A stretch of DNA of 64,000 nt from Sordaria brevicollis (lineage: Eukaryota > Ascomycota > Sordariomycetes > Sordariales > Sordariaceae), in assembly GCA_033439795.1 (NCBI GenBank), contig JAUTDP010000006.1:1178001-1242000 (forward strand), given 5' to 3'. The notes below the pieces were generated by a model that did not search any database, was not told the DNA's origin, and saw only the letters and a list, made by a program, of their open reading frames with translations. Below are positions 44,523 through 58,900 of this stretch, piece after piece. The position numbers and the translations under genes are program-made. The first letter of the stretch is position 1. Each line of letters starts with the position of its first letter.

Positions 44523-44978
44523 TGATCATCATATGCCAAGTTCCGAGTCCATGACCGGCACATCCCACGTGCAACGGCTTTTTTTCTAACCAATCGCCGT
44601 CGAGATTCCCGCACATTTTCATGTCCCACATTCGGAGTTGTACGCCTGCCGGGGTGTCGTTTGACCCAAAAACCAAGGCTTTGTCATACCTTGAAGTTGA
44701 TAATGTTGTGATTCATCCCCGACATATCTTGCTTTTATCGCTTTTCTTTCTCAACATCAGACTGATTGAACCTTTCTTCGTGCACTTCTTTTCGATCATC
44801 TCAAGCAGGAGCGTGTCTGGCTCGGACAACAAGGGATGACAAGGTGAATGGTCAGCAAGCCGTCCCAGCCGCAGTACCTGAGTCGTTCGACCTCTGCATA
44901 ACATGGATCTTTCTTTGTCTCACGAACCTTCAAGTCGCTCGTGTGTTTTCATCTTATCATAAACCGCTCTTTTAAGAC
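44523..44978. other. Upstream region of HET-C-like gene
   Basis: Promoter-side sequence of the plus-strand HET-C-like gene, with T/C-rich blocks near 44,735-44,800 typical of fungal 5' leaders. No gene recognised. Confidence 0.5.
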
Positions 44979-47877
44979 ATGTTAGAAATTATCCGGTACG
45001 TCCTCGACTGCGTTCCCAAATGTTGCTCATCAACTGTGGTACGAGCTTAGACTAACAACTCATCACAGGCGCCCCAAAAGCGCCACAAATGCGCTGGTAA
45101 CAACGCTTTTTTTATCGAAATGCGTCCATTCCTTTGGCACCATCAACGAGCCCATCGTGCTCGGCCAGCACAATGAGCACGAAATGATCACCCGCCTGGC
45201 CTTCCAGTGCCCTGGCGCAAGCACTGGCGCCATCATCAACGTCAAATCCGACGGCATCTGCTTCGAGCCCCGCTCGCTCGACCAGCTAGCCGGCACCCAC
45301 ATCGACGTCCAGGGCTTCCCCATTCCCGGAGGAGGCATGAACGGTGCCGTCGGAGCCCCCGACACCCTCGACCCGGTTCCCGAAGGTCCCGAAGCCCACT
45401 GCGACGACGCCGACTTCATCGACATGCCGGGCTACCCGCGCACCCGTGAGCAGGCCACCCAAGCACTCCAAACGTGCGTCGACCACCTGCGGGGCCGGTT
45501 CAAGCAGGCCTGGGAGAGCGCCGCCGACCTGATCGAGTTGGACGAGGAGGTGACCAACGAGGAAGGGAGCGCGCACCTCCAAAAGAAGGGCCAGCTGCGC
45601 ATCCGGAGGGACATGGTCGACCTGTCGCCCTTTGCGGGCGGGGACTGCCGCTTCGCCTTCTCGACGCTGCACATCAACACGCTGGCGCGCGCAAAGTGCG
45701 CCACCATCGAGGCCCTGGGAAGAGCCCTGCATGGCGTTCAGGACTTTTATGCGCACAGCAATTGGGCTGACGAGCACGATGCGTCGCAGCCGATAGGCGT
45801 AGCAAACCCGCCGGGTTTAGGGAGGAACGATACCGCTGCCTTTTTGGATCTGCGTGCTCAGGGTAGGATCCCGGAGGAGCTGGTGCCGAGGAATCTGAGC
45901 ACGGGTTGCTTCGTGGTGCCGGATGCGACACCGGGGAGAAGCAATTGCGAGGGAAGGGTGTCGCATCACACCATGAACAAGGACCACGGCGTGGTCTACT
46001 TGGATGGAACATTTGGCGAGATCGGTCCCGGTACGCCAAGGACGGAGAAGGCGAGCGAGGATAACTTCAAGAGAGCGGTCGCGGCCGCGGTGGAGCATTC
46101 GCGCATCGCTTGGAAGGCCTTGAGAGAGGAGCTGAGGGAGAGATACGGGGCGGAAAAGGGCGATTTGATGATCTGTGCCTTGGTCAGGGACGACCCGTTG
46201 AGGGACTGCATACCCCGAAACGTGGCTGTTGTGATCGACCTGTCGAACCAGGCCAAGCAGATGGGCGTGTTGCAGTTGGAGAGACAGGTTGCAATGAGCT
46301 TGGCCGTCAAGATGGAGACGAGCAGTGGTTTGCACAACATGATGACGGTCGTCGAGTTCGCAGAGAGTGCGCGGGTCGTCTTCGCCATGGAGAGTCCGGC
46401 TTATCTAAACCTGGAAGGCGCTAAGTTGAACGAAACATTGATACCTTTCAACGAAAACGTCCACCATCCTCCAAACACGACAACCCGTCTACCTCCTCAC
46501 ATGACAGCTCCGATTCATGAAGGAAAGGCAGATATCGCAGTTGGGCTTTCCATGGCTATTGATGAGATTTTGCGGACGAAGCCGGATGGAGAGCACACTG
46601 AGCGAGGCGCCATCCTTCTCCTTACTGCCGGCATTGAGGATGAAAACGAGGATGTCCACGAAGTGCAGCAGCAGATTGAGAGGGCATCAGGCGAGGGTAT
46701 CCGTGTGCACTATGGGTGCATCAACCCGCCGCTTCTGCCCCTCCAACCGTCAGCTCGCAGCAACGCATCATCACCAACCGAGTGTCTTCCCGGCAAAGGC
46801 GTCATCTCCTCCGTGCTTAAAACAGGAGGGACATTCTCCTTCCTCAGCAGCACCCGCCGCGGAGAGCAGACAGCCAAGGACTTCATTGACTTCGTCACAA
46901 ACCGCGGCCTCACCGTCACCGATGGCTCGGGCGCCGGCGACACGGACGAAGGCGAACCGCTTCCCATACCGGTCAGACCGGGTATGGCCATTGGCGACAT
47001 TCTCAGCGCCGAGTTCCCCAAGAAGATTTTCTCCTACTCTGCTCAGGCGGGCGAGCGCCTCGACTTTACCATATACGACCGTAGCCTGGAAGGCGTGGAA
47101 GCGCCGGGCGGCTGTCTCAACATGACGCTGATTGATCTCAAATTGTTGTCCGATCCCGAGGATGACGATATCAACGACGACAACAACGATGACACCAATA
47201 CCACCGCCCCCAGGCAACACCGCGACGACGACGACTTCAAGCCAGAACTTGAACTTCCCTCCCTCAAATACTGCACCCGCGACCCGCCACGCGCGCACCA
47301 CCTGGCCTACTACGCCAAAGAAGACATCGACATCGCCCTGCTAGTCCAGCACGACGAAATAGCCGAAAGGAACCAACTTCTCGGCAACATTCTTCTTGAC
47401 CCCGATCACCACGGCCAGCCCAGCCAAAAACCTATGCATCACGAGCATGATCAAACACCGGTAATCCTAGGCGAAATTATCTTCACCCTCGAACTCACGA
47501 CCGAAATGCTCGGCACGGACCACCTCGCCATGCCGTTCTGTCCTGCCCTGGGAGGCGTGTGCGAACATGATGATGAGGGACGACAGGTTCCTCTTGGGCT
47601 TAGGAGGGGTGGGATTACGTTCTCGGGGCCGTTGTCGGGTATAGGTGCGAACAAGACAGAGTTTGAGATGGGTGCGGATGAAGAAGAAGTTCGTAAAGAG
47701 GGAGGAGAGCCGACGACGAAGGTGAAGAGGGGGCACCAGGGCCGTGATGGAGGTGGGGAAGGTCAAGGTGACCCTACCTCTACTGGTACTACGATCTTCA
47801 GCACGTCAATCTTTGATGCGAGACATGGTGAGGGCGTGGATGTTTGTTTGGTTGGGGAGAGGTGTAGGGCTCGATGA
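44979..47877 (+). CDS. HET-C-like protein with von Willebrand factor A domain
   Basis: Exons 44979-44995 (17 nt) and 45069-47877, split by a 73-nt intron (CG|GTACGT donor, GACTAAC branch site, CACAG acceptor), give 941 residues. The short first exon supplies the only in-frame upstream ATG. Residues 10-30 are weakly hydrophobic and may be a signal peptide or anchor. The N-terminal third contains ALHGVQDFYAHSNW near residue 227, the hallmark of HET-C-type proteins that take part in fungal incompatibility. A VWA-like domain begins near residue 393 (VAVVIDLSNQ). Its metal site reads D-L-S-N-Q instead of D-x-S-x-S, so metal binding may be lost. Residues 700-740 carry an Asp/Asn-rich tract. The C-terminal domain is unrecognised. 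Function in allorecognition or wall biology is inference only. Confidence 0.8.
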
Positions 47878-48237
47878 TAATATTATGATTCGAAGCGGAG
47901 CATAGCGGAGGAAGGGACTTTTTGTTTATGTGTTTCTGTTGCATTTACAGGCGTTGGCGGACTTTTGACTTTGTTTTTGAAGATTCATCTTGGATCTACC
48001 TTCAGGTCGGTTGGCTATAGCTTGCCCGGTATCATAGCGGTTGAATGTCCAGCTTAGAAACTCAAATACTTTATATTTATATACGCACTAAAGTATATGT
48101 GGTTGTTTCTAGAGATATCACATAGGTTCAGTGTTGACTCTGCTCGGTTGAGTGCTCGCCGGTTGTCATATCGGTGGAGCGAAGACGCTCCGAGTGGGTA
48201 CATAAAGTCTAGATTCGGACCGCTTCACCATCAATAA
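47878..48237. other. Gap between HET-C-like gene and tRNA-Gly
   Basis: Terminator region of the HET-C-like gene and 5' flank of tRNA-Gly. No gene seen. Composition is still ordinary here, in contrast to the sequence beyond 48.4 kb. Confidence 0.5.
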
Positions 48238-48308
48238 GCGCCAGTGGTTTAGTGGTAAAATCCATCGTTGCCATCGATGGGCCCCGCGTTCGATTCGCGG
48301 CTGGCGCA
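48238..48308 (+). tRNA. tRNA-Gly(GCC)
   Basis: Acceptor GCGCCAG pairs with CTGGCGC. The anticodon loop TTGCCAT places GCC, and the T arm CCGCG-TTCGATT-CGCGG is intact, with discriminator A48308. No intron. T-runs at 48,317-48,320 and 48,322-48,326 terminate transcription. It is the last intact gene before the AT-rich block, which begins about 110 bp downstream. Confidence 0.95.
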
Positions 48309-48419
48309 ATTGAAACTTTTCTTTTTGCACCTTTTTGTTCATCTTTTAAAGTTGCGCGAGATTACTTGGGGGTGGGCGTGCGGCCTTGGGACCTTTTGCC
48401 CACCCCTCTTCTATTACGC

Positions 48420-51400
48420 GAAGAGTGTCCTTACAAATGGTGATAGAATAAATAAAGAGTAGAATAAGATGAACACTAAACTACTAAGACGGGCAGCAAT
48501 GCGTAACGATAAACAACTAAGAATAACAAAAGAAGTAATAAAGATATTCAAAGTTAGGACCTTATAGGAGCCTCACACATACGTTCAAAGATAATATATA
48601 TAAGATATGGTAATAATAGATAAGTAATTAATTAATAATCCTAACAATTTTAACGACGACGGTTTAAATAAACCCCTTTTATAAATATAATTTACCTAAA
48701 TGAATAGGTTATAGTATAAATAACTATAATTCGAAACGAATTATATCAATTCAAATAACGAGGAAACCTTCTTATTATCGATAGGAATATTTCTTAATAT
48801 TTCCCCCTCTTTAAAAGAGATATAGGCTTATTATCTAATAATAATTATTTATATATTTTAATAATTAAATTCCTATACTAAATGCGTCCCGTTATAATCG
48901 AATCCCTTATAGTATTAATTATCCTAACCAAACTTCTTAATATATTTAATTAATAATTTATCCTAATATCCTTTAATTTAATATATTAATTAATAATAGC
49001 GAAATTCGTTATCCTCATCTTCGTAATTAATATTTTTATTTTTAGGAATAAAGAGAGCGTTATAACGAATACGTTTATAAATCGAAAGAAAAAATTCGTT
49101 AATATATTAATATTATAGCAAGGGAAAATAATAATTAATTTAACGTAAGCTAGCGGTAATAAAATAGCGCAATATAATAAAGTTACGCTTTAAAATTAAT
49201 AATAATATATTCGGTTCGCGGGTATTAATTATATTTAACGGGAATCCGTATAAAATATTAACGTAGAATAAGAAAAATTAATACTAAAGGATTATATCGC
49301 GACGTAGGGCGGTAATTTTATCCTTAAAACTTATAATATCGCGCTATTAATTTTCGATAATTAAATTAAAATCTTCCTATATATTTTAAATTTCGCGCTA
49401 TATATTTTTAATAATATTAGATAATCTTATATCGGGAGAAGCGTCGCGTATAATAATATTTTTATTATAGTTAACTTTATTTATAATAAATTAAGCGCGA
49501 TATAAAAAACCTATATATCTTAAAATTTTTTCGATAGATTTATTAAAATTCATTTTATAATTATAATAGCGAGAAGCGAGTAATTTAATACGATTCGGAA
49601 TTAAATTAATATAAAAGGGGTCGCTATAATTAAATTTATTAATAACTTTATTAAATTTAATCTTTATATTATAATATAGGCCAATTTAAGCGAAATTATA
49701 ATTCTTATTAGGGTTTTCAATTTTAAATTAAACGATATCGTCCTCAAATTCCTAAATATACTTCTCAATTTCTTTGCGTAAAGTATATATATTAAGAATA
49801 TTAATATTAATACTAAAACGCTAATACTCCTTATCGAATAATTTAATATTTTTACTATATTAGGGGTAGATTTTACTAATAGGGATATCCTTCTTATTTA
49901 TATATTTAGTACGAACGCGAGCTTTAACTATATTAACGCCTATTTTACGAATCGTTTTATATTTAATAAAAATAATAGTTTTAATATTTATTACGTCCTA
50001 TATTAATAGAAAATTACGGAAATAAACAATAATTTTATTAATTAAAAATTTTAATTAATATTACAATTAAATAAGAAAGGGCTCGAAATCGGTAAATATA
50101 ACGACGCGGCCGATTAAATAAATAGGTTATATATTTAAAACGATACCTTTTGAAATTAAAATATAAACTTCTTTAATAATATATTCGATTTTATATATCA
50201 AAATATAGCCGATAATAATATCGCTATAGGTAATTTATAGAATATAAATAATATTATAGTCGCTAATTGTCGAATTAAAATATATAACTATATATATTTA
50301 ATTATCGGGGCCGGTATAATAGTCCTACTATATATTATATTTAGTATTAAGAATATATTTATTTTTAAGAGCAGTAAAAATATTAGTAATAATATAAGGC
50401 TATTTATAAATAGCGTAAAGGATAACGAAGTCGAAATCGATCGGGATAATAGTACGTTCGATAATATTATAGAAGACGGATAGTAATTCGTTATTATAAA
50501 GGATAAAGAAATATTAAACTATTATCAGCGGAATCTAATAATAGGTTAAAGCGCGCACTTTGGTATTCTTAATTATAATACCGTTAAAAGCGTAAATTTT
50601 ATTACAGGCTTTTAAACGAATCGTATAATTGTAATTAAATTTAATAGTATTTATACCGCTAAGGATATTAACGACGTATATATAAAGTATTTAATTAAAG
50701 AAGGTTAATAAAATTTAATCGTTTATTATAATAATTTTAACTATAACGAAATTAAGTACAATAATATAAATTTAATTATAATTAAAATTAATAATTTTAT
50801 TTATATTACCTCTTTAATATATTAATTTAAATATATTATATTATTATTAAAAGTAAAGAAACGAATAGAAGGTTTAATAGCGAACGTTATATTCTATAAA
50901 TTTTAAAATAATTTATTTAAATCGCTATTAAAATTATAATAATTAACGATCTAATATACTAAATTGGGCATAAGCGGTATAAAATTAGCGGGCGGCTATA
51001 TAATAATAATAAATATCAATATAATTATATTAAGCGTCGGTATAATATTATCAATAAAATTAATAAAAAGTTACTACTAAATCCCTCTATTGCGTTATTA
51101 AATACTTATTTTAGTACAATAATAGGGTAAAATAAAGGAATATTACCGAAAAAAATAATAAAGCCGAATAATAACTAGGATAAGGCTATTTATAAAAGGG
51201 TTAATAGAGTAGAAGAAATTTTCTAGAAGGAAATGATTTTTAAATACTTTTTTAAAATTGTATATAGGTATTAATTACGCCTAAACCTATTTAGAAATTT
51301 AGAATAAATCCTTATTATAATTATTTGCCCTAAATAATTATTTATTACTTTATATAACCGCCTAATACTAAAATGGTTATTTCTTTTAACTATGCGTATT

Positions 51401-51544
51401 ATTTCTTTAAATCCATTTCCGGACGGAATATTTATTCTACTATAGGCTACGGCTCAGTCGAACCGTTATATTAGTAATTTTAATAATATTTTATAAAGAA
51501 GGGCGGATATTTTAGGGTAATTATCCGTTATATCGTATTTTTTT
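48420..51544. repeat. RIP-mutated AT-rich relic DNA
   Basis: Composition switches abruptly to very high A+T, with TpA in place of CpA, dense stops in every frame and no intact gene. Between roughly 48,900 and 50,100 one minus-strand frame stays protein-like (motifs such as KYINKKDIPISKIY and IRDASPDIRLSNIIKNI), with only TAA/TAG stops that fit mutated CAA/CAG or TGG codons. It is therefore a relic of a repeated coding element, probably a transposon, but its family is not recognisable. The right end probably includes the LTR of the minus-strand element at 51.5 kb. Confidence 0.8.
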
Positions 51545-52665
51545 ATTAAATTCCCCCCTTTTCTAACGAAATATTCTTAAAGTAAACCCGAAGACCGAAT
51601 AACTTTCTTTAATACCTTTTATATTACTTTCCTTTTTATCCTTCGGAATAATAATTCGAATAGGTATTCTTTTTCAAAATTTATTATTATTTACTTTAAA
51701 TTCTTTATAAATTCGGCTCGGGGTTCCTATATATAATTTTTATCCTAAAAACCGGTCTATTTAATTAAATATTAAGTATTTTTAAATCTTTAATTACGAA
51801 TTACCAATTTTTCGATTTTTTATTCCTTTTAACCGTTAATTTTAATAGGCTCCGGTAATAGTACGTTATATTTAAACGGATTTTATCTTTATTTAAACTT
51901 TTATAAATACGCAATCGAAATAACGGAATACGTTTTAAATTTAATTAATAAATTAATCCTATATACTAAGGGGCCGACTTTCTCTAAAATTATATATAAT
52001 TTTATATAAATTATTAATTATTTTTTCTTTAAATTTTTAAATGAATAATACCCTTTACCTAACCGAAGATATACTTTATTACCCTTTTCGAACGTTATTA
52101 AATTATATTTTATATTATAACGTTCCTTTACTACTATTCCTATTCGATTAATTAATTTAATTACTTCTAATTAATATTCTTAATATAATAATACTAATAA
52201 TTCGGCTATCGCCGCCTCCTTTCGTTAAAGAATTAATAAATTAATTATTAAACGAAGTTTAAAGCCGTATATTAATTCGTTAAACGATAAATTAATCGTC
52301 GATTATACTATATTATTTAAATAATATTATAAAATTATTAATATATATAACTATAAACGGTTATTCGTAGTATATTATATACAAATAACGAATTTAATTA
52401 TTTAATTTATTCGTTCCGATTAACCGTCGGTTTAAGTATAATAAATAATCGAAAATAGCAAATTAATTACTAATACTTCAAAAATTCCTTTCTATATTAC
52501 CGAAATAAATTTAAAGTCCCTATTATTAATAATTATAATAAGTAAACCCTAATTATATAATCTAAATATCCGTAATAATATAATTACTTATTATACTATT
52601 TTAAACGTCGAATATCTTATTAATAATAATACCTTCTTACTAAATTTGTAAATAATTATATATAT
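51545..52665 (-). mobile_element. Ty3/gypsy chromovirus relic, 3' half (outer element)
   Basis: On the minus strand this segment carries the end of an integrase: a TDG-x-SERIN motif at about 52,411-52,431, where gypsy integrases read HPQTDGQSER. About 700 bp downstream is a chromodomain fragment (AGF...EPRAEFI, about 51,720-51,770) in which conserved tryptophans have become TAG. A purine-rich tract on the minus strand (plus-strand C-run 51,553-51,558) looks like the polypurine tract just before a 3' LTR that would extend below 51.55 kb. The integrase breaks off at the inserted element (52,666) and resumes at 59,911. Confidence 0.78.
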
Positions 52666-52916
52666 TATCACGGCGCTGGCGGACAGGGTCCTTATCTAGC
52701 GGACCGGTTATCGCTCGGGCGGTTACCCAAAGGCTAACCGCACTAGCGCACGTAACTGCGTACCGCCTTCGTAGGTCGCCCGCGCCCAGGCATAAAACCC
52801 TGGCGCGGAACGCGCCCTTTACTCGTCTTCTTCTTTTCTTCTTCATCTTATAATTCTATAATAAACTTAGATTTAACGTATTAAATTTGTCTTTCGTAAC
52901 TATATTGCTTGTAATA
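52666..52916 (+). repeat. 5' LTR (251 bp)
   Basis: Matches 59,655-59,905 over its full length. Differences are nearly all C/T or G/A. It keeps a GC-rich, CpG-rich core (about 52,671-52,815) that stands out from the AT-rich surroundings, including a TATAAAA-like CATAAAACC segment that may be the promoter region. The start TA and end TA presumably derive from TG...CA by mutation. Confidence 0.9.
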
Positions 52917-55900
52917 ATTATAAGATTATTCTTAATATATTAGGGAAATATTTAAATATCCTAAATTTATTTACCGATTAAAGTAATTATAATATATACC
53001 TTTGTAATTAATTACAATAGCGTATACCCGCGACGAAAAAGCTACCGCAGTTAAAACTACTAAATTATTTACTATTAAAAACATTTAAATAAATAAAATT
53101 TAGAAGAAGAATATATCCGATAAATTCGTAATCGAATAAATTAAATTTAATATTACGGATATACTTATTACTCTTAATATAATTATTTAATAAAACGATA
53201 TTTTTGAATATTATTCGTTTAATAATATTATAATTAATATTTTTTAAAAAAAATAGGATACTTAATTATATAATATCGATAAATTTAATTTAAAGGATTA
53301 TAATATTCCGGAGGATATAAATAAAATTATTACGTTTTTTAATTAAGAAATTATTAATAAATTCGCCGACGTTTATTATACGTTTAATACGGAGGATTTA
53401 TTCGGCTTTTTATATATAAAAATTAATACGATTACGAAATATTAGGCCTAATATAATAAAAGCTATTTAGCCTTCGCTTTTAAAACTCTAATAATTATAG
53501 GCTAAAATTATTAAAAATAAAATAATAATAACATTTTATTAATAGATTTCAATATTTTTAAATTTATTATCGAAGACCCCGAGGGCGTACGTATTATTTT
53601 CGAAGAAATTAAATTACGAATTATTTTAATTAAAATTATTCTTTTTTAATAATAGGGATATTAAATTATTATTATTAATTTAAATACTAATTTAAAATAA
53701 ATATATAAATATATTATTAATTTATTAAAATATTAGAAGGGCGCCGAAATAAATAATAAACGCTTTTATAAGGATTTACGTAAAGAATAAAGTAAGAATA
53801 TATTTTTAATATATTAATTATTAAAAACCCGCGGAAATAAGGATCCTAATTTTGAATTAAACGATTACGAGACTTTACGCTATAAAAACGCCGCGTTGCG
53901 CGAAAAGAATCGTAAATTCTAAATTTAATTTATTACATTATATTAAATTACCGATTATTTTAATAAAGGAATTTAAAATAATACCCCATTTAACGATAAT
54001 TAGAACGACGATTTATCCAATAATAGAGAAATTTAGAATAATACCCCGTTTAACAACGGCTATATTAATAAATAGGGTACCCTTTATAAATAAAAAGATA
54101 ATTCTTCGATTAAGGATTACCCTTTTTATCCCTATTTCTTTACTAAATAGAATGAGACCCATTGCGATTTAATTGAAAAAAAGAAAGAATTCGTTAAAGT
54201 TAAAAATAATTTAATAATTATAAAGGTTTAAATTAAAAAATTAAGAGGAATAATAATTATTCGGGATAGCGATATAATTAATTTATATATTATAGTTATT
54301 ATTTTGATTAAAGAGAATATCGACCTCCGTAAAGAAAATATTAATTTTTATAAAAAAAAGGTTGCCTTTTTAATTCCCGAAAACTTCGAGCGTTATAATT
54401 ATATTGATTATAATAATAATAGTAATAATAAAAGCCGTTACGAAAAGACGTTTATTACTAATTTTTTTATTATTAGCCGTAAATATTTATTAATTAAAGA
54501 GAAGGACCTACCCTATTTATATAACGAAAAGGATAAAGATATTATTATTTTTAACGTTTAATACTATTATATTTTTAATAAATTTAAATTGAACGCCGAT
54601 TATTTTTCTAATAACGAAATTAAGAAAATATATATCGAGAATTATACCGCTAATAAAATTATTTAAAATTTAAAACCCTATTTCGCCGACGGCCTTTATA
54701 ATATTAAGACTTTTAATAATTATTTATTTATTTACGCGCCGAATATTATAATTACGATTAAAAGGAAAAAGCTATTTACGAATTTAACGATTTAAAATTC
54801 GAAATAAGTAGGGACTTTTAAAAATTCCGTAATAAATTCGTATATTTAGCCGGGGAATACGGTCGTTTTCCTAATTTATAGAAATAGGAATTTAATTAGA
54901 AATTTCTAAATATTATTTAAAACGCTTTTTTTTAGGGATATAGATAAGAGGATATTATTTTTAATTAATATATTTTAATAGTTAAAAAGGCGGTTAAAAT
55001 TAATTAATATATTTTTCGTAATAATAAAATTAAGAAAGATAATAAAAATAAGGATAAGAATATTTCTTCTTTTTTTACGAATTCGTTTAATAAGGCTAAG
55101 GCTTCTACCGATTTTAATAAAAATTTTAATAATATTATTAATAATAGTGTTAATATTAATAATAATAATTGAAGTAATTCCCGTCGCGCCCTTAATATAA
55201 TTCGTAAAGAAGCCCGCAAATTATTTAAGGAAAATAAGTATTTTATATATAAAGAAATTAGATATCGTTTCTGTAATTATTTTAACCGTTATAGCGGTAA
55301 CCTTAATTATATTAATAAATTCGTCGATTATTATAGTTATAAGGATAAAGAGGATAATAAACCGACCGACGATAAAGTGGAAAATTAATTATTTTAGGAA
55401 TATTAAATTCCTTTTTAAAGATTAAATTAATGAGTATTTATTTTAGAAAGAATTTAAAAGAAGTATTATTAAAAAGTATAAAGGTAAATAAAGGATTTTT
55501 AAAGGATTATTTAAATAGATTTATATTAATTATATTTTATACTATAATAAATAATAATAAAAAAATTTTATTTACGAATAATATATTTATTAATTTAGGA
55601 ATAAACGGTAATATTTTTATAAGTAAGGACTTTATTAATAATATAATAAAATAAAGAATAAAAAAATTATATAATTTCTAACCTTATATAGTAAGGGGGT
55701 ATATTAAATAATATAGTAAAATAATCGATTAATATTTATAAAGTATTATTGAAATATAAGGATAGAAATTCGAAGAAAAAATAATAATTATTATTAATTT
55801 AGAATATAACGTTATTTTAAATAAATATTGGCTAGGAAAGTATAAAATTTTAATCGACGTTATAAATACAAAATTTATCTTTAATAAAATAATTATTATT

Positions 55901-58900
55901 CTCTTAGCCTTTAATAAATAAATTACCGAATTCGAGAATTTCGTTAAAATTATAATACTATTTCCCTTAACGAAATATAACCGACCGATCGAATTTTTCG
56001 AAGAATTAAAGGAGCGATTAATCCGACGCGGGGAAAACGAAGACTTAATAAAAATAGAACGCTAATTATTAAATTAACGCGCCCTAAAATAGGAAAAGGA
56101 GGATACGATACTTATATAATGCGAATATATTAAAATATTCGAAATTAAATAAAAAAATAATCCCTATTAAGGAGAAGATACGTATAACCGATACCGATTA
56201 AAATATAACGGCGTAAATTAATATAAATATTATAATAATTTCGCCGTTGTTAATATTAATAATTTCTTTATATTTACTAAATAAGAATATATAAGAATTA
56301 TTAGCCTTTATAAATTCGACCGATTTATCGACGATTAAAAAAAATAAATTTCCGTTAAGGATAAGGTAGAATTATATAAGCGAATTAAAAAAGAAGTCCT
56401 TAAATACGTTTATAAATATTTGAACGTATTTAATAAAATGGAATTTAATACCTTACTGGATTATTATATTAACGATTATAAAATTAATTTAATAAACGGA
56501 ATAAAACCCGAAGACTTCGGTTATAATCCGTTATATAAAATATCGGTAAATAAATTGGAAATTTATTAAAAATATATTAATAAAATATTAATTAAAAATT
56601 TTATTAAAAGTAATTTAATACTTTAAATTACGCCTATTCTTTTTATACCTAAAGTTAATAATAAATTAAGGTTTTATATTAATTATTAAAAATTTAACGC
56701 TATTATTAAGAAAAATTAATATTTATTACTATTAATCGATGAAATTATTATTAAAATTAATTAAGTAAAAATTTTTTCGAAAATTAATATTAAATAGGCT
56801 TTCTATCGAATCCGTATATATCCGGACGACGAGGAATTTATAATATTCCGAATAAAATACGGCGTTTAAAAATATAAAGTCTTACCCTTTAGGTTAATTA
56901 ACGGGCTATTAATATTTTAACGTTATATTAACGAAATGCTAATAAATTATTTCGACGATTTTTATAATATATATATCGACGATATCCTTATTTTTTTGAA
57001 TAATTTAAAAGAATATAGGATTTACGTTAAAAAAATATTAGCTAAATTAAAGGTAGCCGGCTTATAAGCGGATTTAAATAAATACGAATTTTATATTAAG
57101 AAAATTAAATTCCTAAATTTTATTATTAAAATTAATAACGTATTAATAAATTTTTAGAAGATTGTAATTATAAAAGATTAATAAATCTTAATAAATATAT
57201 AAAGGATATAATTTTTTTTAAATTTTTATAATTTCTATAAATATTTTGTTAAAGATTATAATCGAATAGCGAAGCCTTTAATAATTATAATTAAGAAGGG
57301 AGAAATTTTTAATTAGAATAAAAATTATTAAATTGCGTTTAAAAAATTTAAGAATCGTTTATTATTAGCGTTTATTTTAATCTATTTTTAATATGAATAC
57401 TTAATATATATAAAAATGGACGCGTCCGATAGAGTAGTAGCCGGTATATTATTATAATTAATCGATAATAAATAGCGACCGGTTGCTTTTTATTTAGAAA
57501 TAATATATAATATAAAATATAATTATTCTATTTATAATAAAGAATTAATAATTATTATTAGAGCCTTATAATATTAATTAACCGAATTTATTAATTTATA
57601 CAAGCCTTTTTTAATTCTAATAGATAATAAAACTTTTAAGTAATTTAATATTAAAAGATTTTTAAATTTATAATAAGCCGGGTAGGCCGAATTTTTATCC
57701 TAATATTATTTCGTTATTTTTTACCGATTAAAAAAGGAAAATAATATAACGGACGTATTATTAAAGAAGGTAGAAGATTTAAAGAATTAAAAAGTAAAAT
57801 AAGAAGTATAAAAGACTTTTTAAATTTTTAAGAATTTTAATAATAATCGGATAATATAACTTAATAATATAATTAATAATATTAACGCGGTTTATATATC
57901 GATTATATTTTTAAATATAGTTATTATAGAAATTAACCTTAAAATTGTAGAAGGAATTCGAAAAGAATAATTAGAAGGCTATTTGTTTATAAATCGTTTT
58001 ATTTTCGAAAATAAAATATACCCGGATTTGGAAATTTATTAAAATATAGTTAAAAGGGGGGAGAACGGGTATCGATTTATTACCGATAAAATTTTCACCC
58101 GTTTCGATAAATTTATTGTACTATTCAATATTTTAAAAATTTAAATTATTTACGAACTATATATAAAAATTATTACCGTTTATTTAGGCCGAAATAAAAT
58201 AAAACGTTTAATATTTATATAATATTAGTAATTAGGAATAACCGATAATATTAATCGCTTCGTTACTAATTATATAATATATTATATTTCGAAGGTTCTT
58301 TAAAATAAAACCCCCAGTAAATTAGAATTTATTCCGACGGTTTAATATATTTAATAAAATTTAATTATAAATTTTAAAACTATACCTAAGGATAAATAAA
58401 GATTCGATAATATATTCGTAATAATAAACCGATTTAATAAAATATTATAAATTATCCTTTATTTTATAATAGTAATAACCCGAAACGTAATTTATATATA
58501 TTACGAAAACTTTTATTATATTTATAAATTATTAAGCGAAATTATTTCGGATAAAGGCCCCTAATTTATATTAGATTTTATAAATAAATTAATTAAAATT
58601 TTAAATATTAAATAAAAATTAGCCTCTTCGGGATATAATTAAATTGTAGGGTAGGTCGAAATTATAAATAAATATTTCAATTAGCGTTTTCGTCCTTTTA
58701 TCAATTATTTTTAAAATAATTAATTAAAAACGATTTTAATAATAAATATAATATAAATAAAAATACCGTATAATAATTTTAATAGAATATAATCGTATAA
58801 AATATTAAGAGGATTTCTAATATTTAGAATTTTAAATTAAGAAATTCGAATTAATTTTAACGGCGTACAATTAATAATTAGAGAGAAATTTAACCGGAAA

